Below, piece after piece: positions 14,068-21,275 of a DNA stretch of 31,377 bases. The notes beneath the pieces were generated by a model. The model made no database searches and was not told the origin of the DNA. It worked only from the letters and a program-made list of their open reading frames with translations. Position numbers and translations under genes: made by a program. Within the stretch, counting starts at the first letter, position 1, and the number at the start of each line of letters is the position of its first letter. This DNA comes from a virus, in the IMG/VR virus record IMGVR_UViG_3300005515_000632, positions 1 to 31,377 of that record. The stretch is one strand, 5' to 3'.

Positions 14068-15316
14068 TCAGCATTCGAGCACCCTCTCAGGGGCGTTTCG
14101 AAGGCCGTTCAATGAGCAGATAGCCTTCTTCCGCCGGAAGCTCGGCCGGCTCGTCCCGACCAGGCGCTGGACGGATCTCGAGCACGCCGGGCACGACAGC
14201 GCGTTCATGGTCGCCGGCGCGATCAAGGCGGATCTCCTCAGCGATCTCGCCGCGGCCGTCGACCGCGCGATCGCGGAGGGCACTAGCCTCGAGACGTTCC
14301 GGAAGGACTTCCGCGCGATCGTCGCGCGCAGCGGATGGCACGGCTGGGCCGGCGAGGACACCGCCGCGGGCCGCGCGTGGCGCACCCGGACCATCTATCG
14401 CACCAACGCCGCGACCAGCTACGCCGCCGGGCGCCACGCCCAGCTCACCGCCGGGGGATACGCCTTCTGGGTCTATAGGCACGGCAATTCGCAGGAACCG
14501 CGGATCGTCCATCTCGGCTGGGACGGCCTCGTGCTCGAGCCCGGCCATGCCTTCTGGGCCACCCACTATCCGCCCTCCGGCTGGGGCTGCTCGTGCTACG
14601 TCCTTGGCGCGCGCAGCGCCCGTGCTGCGATCCGCCTGGGCGGCAATCCGGACAAGAAGCTCCAGCCGGGCTGGGACCGGATCAACCCGCGGACCGGCGC
14701 GCCGATCGGCATCGGCAAGGGCTGGGGCTATGCACCTGGCGCCAGCGTATCCCCCGTCGTGCACGCCATGGCGGAGAAGATCCGCAATTGGGATTATCGC
14801 ATTGCCAAGGCCTTCATGGAGGAGGTGCCCGAGGCCCAGCGCGATGCTCTGGCGCGGTCCTATCGGTCGCTGCCCTCGGTCGCGGACGATGCGCGTCGCT
14901 ATGTGCAGCGCGTCTGGTCGGATGATGCCGAGGTCGAACCCGGCCGCACGCTCGGCATGCTGACCAGCGCCCAGGCCGCGGCGATCGCGGCGGCGCGCGA
15001 GCTCGACGCTGCCGGCTTCGATTTCTCCCTTTCCCCGTCCGAGCTCGCGCACGTCCGCGCGGCCCACGGTGATCAGGCGGCCGAGGCGCGGCAAGGCCAG
15101 CGCGCCGTCACGCCCGGTGACTTCGCGTCGCTGCCGCGCGTGCTCGAGAGCGACGCGATGCGGTTCGTCGGCATCTCCGAAGGGCACAAGGTGCCGGTGT
15201 TCGAGATCCGGCGCGTGATCGACGGCGAGGAGCTCGTGACCCGGTGGGAATATTGGAAGCGGCGGCGCACCATGACGCTGCTCAGCTTCTCGATCCGGAC
15301 GGGAGTGAGGACCTGA
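14060..15316 (+). CDS. F: Mu gpF-like minor head protein with C-terminal nuclease-like domain
   Basis: GTG 14060 is chosen because GGAGG lies at 14049-14053 and it overlaps the portal stop. It yields 418 residues. Residues about 40-195 are the phage Mu F domain: RTIYRTNAATSYAAGRHAQL, WVYRHGN, WDGLVLEPGHAFWATHYPPS, GWGCSCYVLG. Residues about 295-411 form a separate segment with FSLSPSELAHVRAAHGD (H331, H336), RAVTPGDFASLPRVLES and WEYWKRRRTMTLLSFSI. This resembles the phage PBECR nuclease-like domains (Barnase/EndoU/colicin E5/RelE-like) found at the end of MuF proteins. It may be injected or act on host RNA. F itself is needed for head assembly. Confidence 0.88.
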   Translation: MPDQHSSTLSGAFRRPFNEQIAFFRRKLGRLVPTRRWTDLEHAGHDSAFMVAGAIKADLLSDLAAAVDRAIAEGTSLETFRKDFRAIVARSGWHGWAGEDTAAGRAWRTRTIYRTNAATSYAAGRHAQLTAGGYAFWVYRHGNSQEPRIVHLGWDGLVLEPGHAFWATHYPPSGWGCSCYVLGARSARAAIRLGGNPDKKLQPGWDRINPRTGAPIGIGKGWGYAPGASVSPVVHAMAEKIRNWDYRIAKAFMEEVPEAQRDALARSYRSLPSVADDARRYVQRVWSDDAEVEPGRTLGMLTSAQAAAIAAARELDAAGFDFSLSPSELAHVRAAHGDQAAEARQGQRAVTPGDFASLPRVLESDAMRFVGISEGHKVPVFEIRRVIDGEELVTRWEYWKRRRTMTLLSFSIRTGVRT

Positions 15317-15380
15317 CCGCCTCTCCATTTTCGGGTTACGGGCCCGCGGGTGGAGACGGCCAGGCACAGGAGAAATAGCG

Positions 15381-15872
15381 ATGTTCCGCACCGTCTTCAA
15401 CGGCCAGCCGATCGTCCAGGCGCTTCGGGCCGCGCAGGGCCAGCTCGTCGAGATGACGCCGATCTACGAGGATATCGGCGAGTATCTGATCGAAGCGACC
15501 AAGAACCGCTTTCGCACCGGCACGGCGCCGGACGGATCGGCCTGGGCGCCGAAGAGCCCGGTCACGATCGAGCGGTACCGCCGCGCCGGCGACGGTAATC
15601 TTGCCCGGCCGCTGATCGGCCCCTCGCGCCGCCTCGGCAATGAGATCGTCAAGTTCGTCGATCGCATCGGCGTCGAGGTTGGCTCCAATCTCGCCTATGC
15701 CGGGGCGATGCAGGAAGGCGCCGCCAAGGGCCAGTTCGGTGCCGACCGGCACGGCCGGCCAATCCCATGGGGCAACATCCCGGCGCGGGTGTGGCTGGGG
15801 CTCTCCGAGGCCGACGAGCGCAACATCCTCGACATCGTTGACGAGCATCTCGGGACGGCGATCGGCGGCTAG
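15381..15872 (+). CDS. G: Mu gpG-like virion morphogenesis protein
   Basis: The 163-residue product matches the phage virion morphogenesis family (Mu G, P2 S): an N-terminal helix region, YEDIGEYLIEATKNRFRTGT, APDGSAWAPKSPVTIERYRR, PLIGPSRRLGNEIVKFVD, GVEVGSNLAYAGAMQEGAAK, and IPARVWLGLSEADERNIL. Proteins of this family complete the tail or neck. Start ATG 15381 has AGGAGAAA at 15367-15374. A 64-base non-coding gap separates it from F and shows a short GC palindrome (CGGGCCCG at 15338-15345) but no clear promoter. Confidence 0.9.
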   Translation: MFRTVFNGQPIVQALRAAQGQLVEMTPIYEDIGEYLIEATKNRFRTGTAPDGSAWAPKSPVTIERYRRAGDGNLARPLIGPSRRLGNEIVKFVDRIGVEVGSNLAYAGAMQEGAAKGQFGADRHGRPIPWGNIPARVWLGLSEADERNILDIVDEHLGTAIGG

Positions 15873-15908
15873 CCACGCACTTTTCCCGACATCGACTGTT
15901 TGATTTCA

Positions 15909-15954
15909 GCGCCGGGGGATGGCAACGTTTTGCCGTTCCCCGATTCTCCGGCGC
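15909..15954. promoter_or_regulatory. Long imperfect hairpin upstream of protease gene I
   Basis: Outer stem GCGCCGG (15909-15915) pairs with CCGGCGC (15948-15954). A middle stem GGGA (15916-15919) pairs with TCCC (15937-15940). An inner stem GGCAA (15921-15925) pairs with TTGCC (15930-15934) around a CGTT loop. That is about 16 base pairs with one 7-base bulge. No T-run follows. It lies in the 140-base gap 15873-16012, which holds no gene and matches the place of the Mu PI promoter. It could protect or process the mRNA, weakly terminate, or be part of the promoter. Confidence 0.5.
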
Positions 15955-15968
15955 GTAATGCTGCCCAA

Positions 15969-16002
15969 GGCGGGCATGCCGGACGCCGCCCCCGGCGGGC
16001 AT
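15969..16002. promoter_or_regulatory. Two copies of GGCGGGCAT upstream of gene I
   Basis: The nonamer GGCGGGCAT occurs at 15969-15977 and 15994-16002, and also at 6652-6660 in the other large gap, upstream of the endolysin. These gaps correspond to the Mu late promoter regions PI and Plys. The copy spacing here is 25 bases. The 15994 copy lies close to the gene I start, so it might equally be a translational element. The functional meaning is inferred. Confidence 0.3.
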
Positions 16003-16012
16003 TGTGGTCTTC

Positions 16013-17062
16013 ATGACCAAGGCCGCCATCGCGCTCTGTTCCGCGACGACTATCCCTTTCGACGGCGACGCCGTCCCCGAGTGGATCCATCTGATCCCCG
16101 CGGGCGAAGTGCGCACCATGGACGGTCGCGGCCCGTATCGTGTCGCGGACGCGCCGGCGCTGATGGCTGCCTCGCTCCCTGCCGGGCAAAAGCTCGTTCT
16201 CGACGAGAACCACGCCACCGACCTCGCCGCCCCGCGCGGAGAGTCGGCGCCGGCCCGCGGCTGGATCGTCGAGCTGCAGAATCGCGACAACGGAATCTGG
16301 GGCCGTGTCGAATGGACCGGCGAAGGCCGCCGTCTGATGGAGGACAAGGCCTATCGCGGCATCTCGCCGGCGATCTCCCACCGCAAGGACGGCGTGATCA
16401 CCCACGTCCTGCGCGCCAGCCTCATCAACGCGCCCAACCTGATCGGGCTCGCCTCTCTTCACCAGGAAGGACACGACGTTATGGATTGGAAGGTTAAGCT
16501 GTGCGAGCTGCTCGGGCTCGCCAGCGACGCCAGCGACGAGGATATCGCCGCGGCGTTGAAATCGAAGCTCGAGGGCGGCTCCGAGACCGCCCTGCAGTCC
16601 GCGCTGGCACCGATCGCCAAGGCGGTCGGTCTCGCCGAGACCTCCAACGCGGCGGCCGTGCTCGCCGGCGTGCAGGCGATCGCCGGTGGCGATTCCAACG
16701 CCACGATCGTGGCTCTGCAGGGTGAGGTCGCGTCGCTCGCTACCCAGCTCAATCAGCTGACCGAGGACGGCACGAAGAGGGCGGCGATCGCCTTCGTCGA
16801 TGGCGCGATCAAGGCGGGTCGCGTGGGCGTCAAGCCGCAGCGCGATCGCTATATCTCGCTGCACATGGCCGACGCCGCCGCGACGGAGGCGCAGATCCGC
16901 GCGCTTCCGATCCTGCATGGCACCCGCCTCTCGACCGAGGTCTCCGGCAACGCCGATCCCGAGGCCCTCGACGATACCGACAACACCGTCATCGCGCTGA
17001 TGGGCCTCGATCCCGAGGCCTACAAGAAGAACCGCGATGCCGCCCGGAAGGAGATGCTCTGA
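16013..17062 (+). CDS. I: Head maturation protease with nested scaffold (Mu gpI-like)
   Basis: From ATG 16013 the product has 349 residues (GTG 16004 would add three). The N-terminal half is the protease: VLDENHATDL with the likely catalytic H67, APARGWIVEL, IWGRVEWTGEGRRL, and YRGISPAISH with likely catalytic S118, then RASLINAPNLIGLASL. Residues about 157-349 are helical and scaffold-like (LASDASDEDIAAALKSKLEG, ATIVALQGEVASLATQLNQL), ending in DPEAYKKNRDA. As in Mu, the scaffold part can also be made alone from an internal start. The protease processes portal or scaffold during head maturation. The stop overlaps the next ATG as TGATG. Confidence 0.9.
   Translation: MTKAAIALCSATTIPFDGDAVPEWIHLIPAGEVRTMDGRGPYRVADAPALMAASLPAGQKLVLDENHATDLAAPRGESAPARGWIVELQNRDNGIWGRVEWTGEGRRLMEDKAYRGISPAISHRKDGVITHVLRASLINAPNLIGLASLHQEGHDVMDWKVKLCELLGLASDASDEDIAAALKSKLEGGSETALQSALAPIAKAVGLAETSNAAAVLAGVQAIAGGDSNATIVALQGEVASLATQLNQLTEDGTKRAAIAFVDGAIKAGRVGVKPQRDRYISLHMADAAATEAQIRALPILHGTRLSTEVSGNADPEALDDTDNTVIALMGLDPEAYKKNRDAARKEML
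16481..17062 (+). CDS. Z: Internally initiated head scaffold (Mu gpZ-like), in frame within gene I
   Basis: ATG 16481 is preceded by a strong AGGAAGGA ribosome site at 16464-16471 inside gene I, just where the protease part ends. The resulting 193-residue protein (MDWKVKLCELLGLASDASDE and on) is the helical scaffold segment. In phage Mu the scaffold Z is made exactly this way, from an internal start in I. The Shine-Dalgarno sequence and its placement are seen directly. The expression is inferred by analogy. Confidence 0.7.
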   Translation: MDWKVKLCELLGLASDASDEDIAAALKSKLEGGSETALQSALAPIAKAVGLAETSNAAAVLAGVQAIAGGDSNATIVALQGEVASLATQLNQLTEDGTKRAAIAFVDGAIKAGRVGVKPQRDRYISLHMADAAATEAQIRALPILHGTRLSTEVSGNADPEALDDTDNTVIALMGLDPEAYKKNRDAARKEML

Positions 17063-17466
17063 TGGTGGCGCTCACCGCTGACCGCAACACGCCCCGCGCA
17101 CAGGGAGACGTGCTCGAGCCCCCGATGAACGGCGGCTCCACCATCTTCGCCGGCAGCCTCGTCTGCCTCGACGCCACGGGATTCGCGGTGCCGGGATCGA
17201 CGGCGACCACACTGCTCGCGATCGGCCGTGCCGACGAGCAGAAGACCAATTCCGGCGCCGACGGTGCGGTGAACATCAAGGTTCGCCGCGGCACCTTCCG
17301 CTTCGCCAACAGCGCCGCGGGCGATGCCATCTCGTGGGCCGACTACGGCAAGCAGGTCTACGTCGTCGACGATCAAACCGTCGCCAAGACCAATGGCGGC
17401 AACACCCGCAGCGTCGCCGGCATCTGTCGCGGCGTGGACGCCCAGGGCGTCTGGGTCGAGTTCTAA
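17062..17466 (+). CDS. Putative capsid decoration protein
   Basis: The 134-residue product lies between the protease and the major head protein, the usual place for a capsid cement protein. It reads as beta-rich: an N-terminal arm (MVALTADRNTPRAQGDVLEP), GGSTIFAGSLVCLDATGFAV, LLAIGRADEQKTNSG, GTFRFANSAAGDAISWADYG, QVYVVDDQTVAKTNGG and GVDAQGVWVEF. This pattern resembles DUF2190/head-decoration-like trimeric proteins that stabilise the capsid. The name is supported by position and fold pattern only. It overlaps the gene I stop as TGATG. Confidence 0.7.
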   Translation: MVALTADRNTPRAQGDVLEPPMNGGSTIFAGSLVCLDATGFAVPGSTATTLLAIGRADEQKTNSGADGAVNIKVRRGTFRFANSAAGDAISWADYGKQVYVVDDQTVAKTNGGNTRSVAGICRGVDAQGVWVEF

Positions 17467-17478
17467 GGGGACCATCAG

Positions 17479-18378
17479 ATGATCATCAATTCGCAGAACC
17501 TCGCCGCGCTTCGCACCGGCTATTCGACCGCGATGCAGCAGGGTCAGGCGCAGGCGGCGAAGCCGCAGGCCGATCGCATCACCTCGCGGGTTCCCTCCAC
17601 CCAGAAGGAACAGAAGTACGGGTGGCTGGGCAAGCTGCCCGACGTCCGGGAATGGATCGGCAAGCGCGTCGTCCAGAACATCTCCGAGGCCGATTACGCC
17701 ATCAAGGAGAAGAAGTTCGAGCTTACGGTCGGCGTCGATCGCGACGATATCGAGACCGACAATCTCGGCCACTACTCGCTCCTCTTCCAGCAGATCGGCG
17801 AATCCACCCAGACCAAGCCCGAGCGCCTGATCTGGGAGCTGCTCAAGGCCGGCTTCGCCACCAACTGCTATGACGGGCAGTTCTTCTTCGACACCGATCA
17901 CCCGGTGCTCGATGCGGACGGCAACCCGGTCTCGGTCGCGAACACCGATGGCGGCGCGGGCACGCCGTGGTTCCTGCTGGACGTCAGCCGGGTGATCAAG
18001 CCGATCATCCTGCAGGTTCGCCGCGATTTCGGCGACCTGGTCGCCAAGGACAAGCCGACCGACGACAACGTGTTCGACGAGAACGAATACGTCTACGGCG
18101 TCGATGCGCGCATGAACGTTGGCTACAGCTTCTGGCAGCTCGCCTGGGGCTCCAAGCAGACGCTCGACGCCGCCCACTACGGCACCGCTCGTGCCGCGCT
18201 GGGCAGCATGAAGGGCGACTATGGCCGCCCGCTCGGCATCACCGGCAACCTGCTCGTCGTGCCGCCGTCGCTCGAGAGTGCTGCCCGCAAGATCCTCAAC
18301 AACGAGCTCGGCGCCAACGGCGAGAGCAACGAGTGGAAGGGGACGGCCGAGCTGCTCGTCGTTCCCTGGCTCGCCTAA
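17479..18378 (+). CDS. T: Major head protein (Mu gpT-like)
   Basis: The 299-residue product matches the Mu T family (Mu T is 305 residues). Recognisable parts are MIINSQNLAALRTGYSTAMQ at the N-terminus, TQKEQKYGWLGKLPDVREWI, SEADYAIKEKKFELTVGVDR, DDIETDNLGHY, and GQFFFDTDHPVLDADGNPVS, then LLVVPPSLESAARKILN near the C-terminus. It builds the icosahedral shell in an HK97-like fold. AAGGGGACCATC precedes ATG 17479. As the main structural gene it would be strongly expressed late. Confidence 0.95.
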   Translation: MIINSQNLAALRTGYSTAMQQGQAQAAKPQADRITSRVPSTQKEQKYGWLGKLPDVREWIGKRVVQNISEADYAIKEKKFELTVGVDRDDIETDNLGHYSLLFQQIGESTQTKPERLIWELLKAGFATNCYDGQFFFDTDHPVLDADGNPVSVANTDGGAGTPWFLLDVSRVIKPIILQVRRDFGDLVAKDKPTDDNVFDENEYVYGVDARMNVGYSFWQLAWGSKQTLDAAHYGTARAALGSMKGDYGRPLGITGNLLVVPPSLESAARKILNNELGANGESNEWKGTAELLVVPWLA

Positions 18379-18396
18379 GCCGGGAGGGCGAACCCC

Positions 18397-18855
18397 ATGG
18401 TCACCCAGGAACAGGCCGCCGCCAAAGCGGCGAAGCCCAAGGCGGCAAAGCCGAAGGCCGCAAAGCCAGCGGCCCCGAAGCCGAGCGCGCCAGCCACCGT
18501 GCCGGCCGCGGGCGGTCAGCCGGATACGGCGGAAGCGGCGACGGGCGGCACTTCGACGGCTTCGACGCCCGCGGAAGAAGGCAACCCGGGCGCGGGCGAT
18601 CTGGCGTCGTCGGTCCCGGATGAAACGCTCACCGCATCCATCCAGGCCGGTGCTGAGCGAGATGCTCTCGATCGCACATACGGGGTGTTGGTGGTGGTCG
18701 GTCCGCGCGAGGGCCGCCGTCGTGCCGGCCGAGCCTTTGGGCGTGAGCCGACCGCGATCTCGCGCGCCGAGCTCGACGATGACAGCCTCGCGGCGATCAT
18801 GGGCGATCCGTACCTGCAATGTTCGGTGGTCCTGCCGGATCAGGCGGACGCGTGA
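18397..18855 (+). CDS. FluMu N-terminal domain protein (Mu gp35-like)
   Basis: The 152-residue product begins with a low-complexity Ala/Lys/Pro tract (AAKPKAAKPKAAKPAAPKPS, residues about 11-30), a flexible acidic/Thr-Ala linker to about residue 90, and then a compact domain (95-145: YGVLVVVGPREGRRRAGRAF, then ELDDDSLAAIMGDPYLQCSV). The last part matches the FluMu-N pattern of an RRAGR motif followed by a DPxL end, found next to the major head gene in Mu-like prophages. The function is unknown, likely in the head-tail joint. The AKP repeats resemble histone-like tails and could contact DNA. Confidence 0.75.
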   Translation: MVTQEQAAAKAAKPKAAKPKAAKPAAPKPSAPATVPAAGGQPDTAEAATGGTSTASTPAEEGNPGAGDLASSVPDETLTASIQAGAERDALDRTYGVLVVVGPREGRRRAGRAFGREPTAISRAELDDDSLAAIMGDPYLQCSVVLPDQADA

Positions 18856-19283
18856 GCTACGCCACCCTCGAGCAACTGATCGAGAAGCTGGGCGAGCCGA
18901 CGCTCGTCCAGCTCACCGATCGCGACCAGCCGGCGACGGGCGCGATCGTCGTTGGGCGCGTGGACCGCGCGCTCGCCGACACCGACGCGGTGATCGACGG
19001 CTATCTGGCCGGCCGGTACCGGTTGCCGATCGAGGGCGGCGTGCCGGACCTGCTCGTGGACCTCGCGCTGGCGATCGCCTCGTACAAGCTCCACCCGTTC
19101 ACGCCCGACGGGAAGATCAAGGACGACTATGGCGACGCGATCGCCGCGCTGGGCAAGATCGCGACCGGCACGATCCGCCTGCAGATCGCCGGCCTCGAGC
19201 CGACCTCGTCGGGGTCGAGCGGGGTGCAGGCGATCGACCGCGAGCGTCCGCTGACGCCTGAATCCATGCGGGGCTTCATCTGA
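18852..19283 (+). CDS. DUF1320 protein (Mu gp36-like head-tail connector)
   Basis: GTG 18852 (GTGA overlap) gives 143 residues starting MSYATLEQLIEKLGEPTLVQ, the typical DUF1320 opening. Other family parts are VDRALADTDAVIDGYLAGRY, RLPIEGGVPDLLVDLALAIA, SYKLHPFTPDGKIKDDYGDA and IAALGKIATGTIRL. The helical fold resembles adaptor proteins that bind below the portal. A start further upstream is open but would add a segment outside the family. The stop overlaps the next ATG as TGATG. Confidence 0.9.
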   Translation: MSYATLEQLIEKLGEPTLVQLTDRDQPATGAIVVGRVDRALADTDAVIDGYLAGRYRLPIEGGVPDLLVDLALAIASYKLHPFTPDGKIKDDYGDAIAALGKIATGTIRLQIAGLEPTSSGSSGVQAIDRERPLTPESMRGFI

Positions 19284-19720
19284 TGCTCGCCGATCTCGCC
19301 GAGCAGCGGATCGTCGCCAGGCTGCCGGAGCTTGTCGGCAGCATCGGCACCGCGCTCCAGTTCTCGGAAGCGATGCGCACGGGCTCCCTCGGGCAGCGTG
19401 ACCTGTCCGCCTACCTGCTGCCGCTCGGCATGCGGGGCGGCGCGGCGACCGCGGCCACCGGGCTGTTCCGTCAGTCGATCGACCGGTTCCTCGGCGTCGT
19501 TCTGGTGAAGCGCGCGATCGCCGATCCGCTCGGCGCCAAGGTAGCGGACGCCTTCATGCCGCTGATCGACGGCGTGGTCGAGGCGATCGCCGGCTGGGCG
19601 CCCGAGGACGCTGTCGGCGTCTTCAAGCTCGAGCGCGGCGAGCTCGTCAGCCTCTCGGGCGGCGTCGCGACCTTCCAGCTCGATTTCAGTCTCGATGATC
19701 AACTGAGGATCCAGTCATGA
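19283..19720 (+). CDS. Putative tail terminator / gp37-like protein
   Basis: The 145-residue product starts at ATG 19283 within TGATG. It reads as an alpha/beta protein: LADLAEQRIVARLPELVGSI, a strand-rich middle (LSAYLLPLGMRGG), TGLFRQSIDRFLGVVLVKRA, then a C-terminal strand pair (GGVATFQLDFSLDDQLRI). This matches the pattern of tail terminator proteins, in which a terminal strand holds a temperature-like FxLxF segment, and the place after the gp36-like adaptor fits. It would cap the tail tube and join it to the head. The stop overlaps the next ATG. Confidence 0.7.
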   Translation: MLADLAEQRIVARLPELVGSIGTALQFSEAMRTGSLGQRDLSAYLLPLGMRGGAATAATGLFRQSIDRFLGVVLVKRAIADPLGAKVADAFMPLIDGVVEAIAGWAPEDAVGVFKLERGELVSLSGGVATFQLDFSLDDQLRIQS

Positions 19721-19956
19721 AGAAACGCAATCCGGTCGGCGCACAGCCGGCCGACCCGGTCGAGCAGACGATCTTGACCGACGTCGCGCCGATCTCGTCG
19801 CCCGTTGTCGACGCAGCCGATTCGACGGGCACGATCACGGCGACTCCCGCGGCCGAGCCCGAAGCGGCTCCGGCCGAACCCATCACGAAGCCCGAGGGCG
19901 GCGGCAGCTATGTCCGCGATCGCGCCACCGGCCACCTCACCCGTCAGGAGGCGTAA
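19717..19956 (+). CDS. Small Pro/Ala/Thr-rich protein of the head-tail region
   Basis: The 79-residue product is mostly disordered in appearance (PADPVEQTILTDVAPISSPV, then ATPAAEPEAAPAEPITKPEG) and ends in a short motif GGGSYVRDRATGHLTRQEA. That C-terminal motif recalls small proteins in the gp38 position of Mu-like phages (DUF2635-like VRDP-TG pattern), but the match is weak. It starts in an ATGA overlap and its TAA directly touches the ATG of the tube gene. A structural linker or chaperone tag is possible. No function is assigned. Confidence 0.6.
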   Translation: MKKRNPVGAQPADPVEQTILTDVAPISSPVVDAADSTGTITATPAAEPEAAPAEPITKPEGGGSYVRDRATGHLTRQEA

Positions 19957-20928
19957 ATGCCCGCACCCATTTTCTGGAAATCGAAGAGCGCGCTGGTCAA
20001 ACCCGAGGTCACCTACGGTGTAGATCCCGCGCCGACCGCTGCCAACGCCGTGCTGCTGACCGACGTCCAGTTCCAGCCGATGGAGGGCGAGGACGTCACC
20101 CGCAACGTCGAGCTGCCGTACATGGGCGCTCAGGAGCAGATCGCGGCCGGGCTGCGCGCGGTGCTGACCGGATCGTTCGAGCTTGTCGGCTCGGGTGAGA
20201 CCGGGGTGGCGCCGGGCTGGAGCGCGCTGATCCGCGCGATGGGCGTGGCCGAGGTCATCACCCCGGACGCGGTTCCCGGCGATGGCACCGGCACGGTCGA
20301 ATATTCACCAGTCAGCAGCGCCCACGAAAGCGTCGCGATCTATTTCCAGATCGGCCCGACCCGCTACGTCATGCTAGGCTGCATGGGCACCGGCGAGCTC
20401 ACGGTGAACGCGCAGGGCATCCCTGTCGTGCGCGGCACCTGGACGGGTCTGTTCACGCTACCGGCCGACCAGGCACCGCCCGTCGGCATCGATCTTTCGA
20501 ACTTCATCCCGCCCAAGGTCGCGAGCAAGGCGAACACGCCGGTGTTCAAGATCAATGCGCTCGATTTCGTGATGCGCAGCTTCACGTTGAACCTGGGCAA
20601 CGACGTCCAGCCGCGCATGCTCGTCGGCGTGGAGCGGATCCTGATCGTCGATCGGGCCGAGTCTATCTCGACCACCGTCGAGGCGGTGCCGATGGCGACG
20701 TACAATCCGTACGACAAGGCGCGCTCGCCCAAGCCGCGCATGCCGATCCTGCTGCAGCACGACAACGATGCCGGCCGGCGTGTGACGATCTCGGTGCCGA
20801 CCGCGGTCCAGAACCGGCCCTCGGGCATCGAAAATCAGCAGGGCGTCGTCGAATGGCCGCTCTCGTTCACGCCGCTGCCCGATGCCGGCAACGACCAGTG
20901 GAAGATCACGCTCGGCGTGGTCGCCTAA
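19957..20928 (+). CDS. Tail tube protein (siphovirus type)
   Basis: The 323-residue product begins MPAPIFWKSKSALVKPEVTY, GVDPAPTAANAVLLTDVQFQ, PMEGEDVTRNVELPYMGAQE, the common opening of siphovirus tube proteins. It continues with beta-rich stretches (RGTWTGLFTLPADQA, INALDFVMRSFTLNLGNDVQ, SGIENQQGVVEWPLSFTPLP). It would stack in hexameric rings to form the tail tube. In Mu the corresponding place is held by the sheath L and tube M. No sheath gene is present here, so the tail is non-contractile. Its ATG follows the previous TAA immediately, with GTCAGGAGG upstream at 19943-19951. Confidence 0.85.
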   Translation: MPAPIFWKSKSALVKPEVTYGVDPAPTAANAVLLTDVQFQPMEGEDVTRNVELPYMGAQEQIAAGLRAVLTGSFELVGSGETGVAPGWSALIRAMGVAEVITPDAVPGDGTGTVEYSPVSSAHESVAIYFQIGPTRYVMLGCMGTGELTVNAQGIPVVRGTWTGLFTLPADQAPPVGIDLSNFIPPKVASKANTPVFKINALDFVMRSFTLNLGNDVQPRMLVGVERILIVDRAESISTTVEAVPMATYNPYDKARSPKPRMPILLQHDNDAGRRVTISVPTAVQNRPSGIENQQGVVEWPLSFTPLPDAGNDQWKITLGVVA

Positions 20929-20945
20929 CCCCGGAGATCCCCGTC

Positions 20946-21275
20946 ATGTTCATCGTCACCGACAATCCGACGTTCACCCACACGGTCGAGGCACATGTGC
21001 CGACCGATGGCGGCTTCGAGATCCAGAAGTTCAAGGTCACTTACAATCTCGTCGCTGGCGAGGAGTTCGAGGCGTTCGATCTGTCGACGCGCGAAGGATC
21101 CAGCGACCTCCTGCGCAAGGTGATCGCCTCGATCGGCGATCTCGTCGACGCCGAGCGCAACCCGGTGCCCTACTCGGATGCCATTCGCGAGAAGGTGATC
21201 CGGCTGCCTTGGGCCCGTCGCGCGATCGTCAAAGGCTATTTCGACGCGGTCAACAAGGAAGCGGAGGGAAACTGA
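20946..21275 (+). CDS. Tail assembly chaperone, G-type
   Basis: The 109-residue product starts at ATG 20946. It has a beta-rich N-terminal half (MFIVTDNPTFTHTVEAHVPT, FEIQKFKVTYNLVAGEEFEA) and a helical C-terminal half ending in RAIVKGYFDAVNKEAEGN, as in many phage tail chaperones that coat the tape measure protein before tube assembly. The last codons, GGA AAC TGA, contain the slippery heptamer GGGAAAC. Most ribosomes stop here to make this short form. A fraction is expected to slip back one base and make a longer G-T fusion that continues to 21637. Confidence 0.88.
   Translation: MFIVTDNPTFTHTVEAHVPTDGGFEIQKFKVTYNLVAGEEFEAFDLSTREGSSDLLRKVIASIGDLVDAERNPVPYSDAIREKVIRLPWARRAIVKGYFDAVNKEAEGN

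Noticed and set aside
11025-15400. Long minus-strand frames opposite terminase, portal and F (for example 11025-12338, 12268-13800, 14087-15400)
   Set aside because: They are Arg/Ala/His-rich shadows of high-GC genes with no recognisable domains. The plus-strand genes explain all of this DNA.
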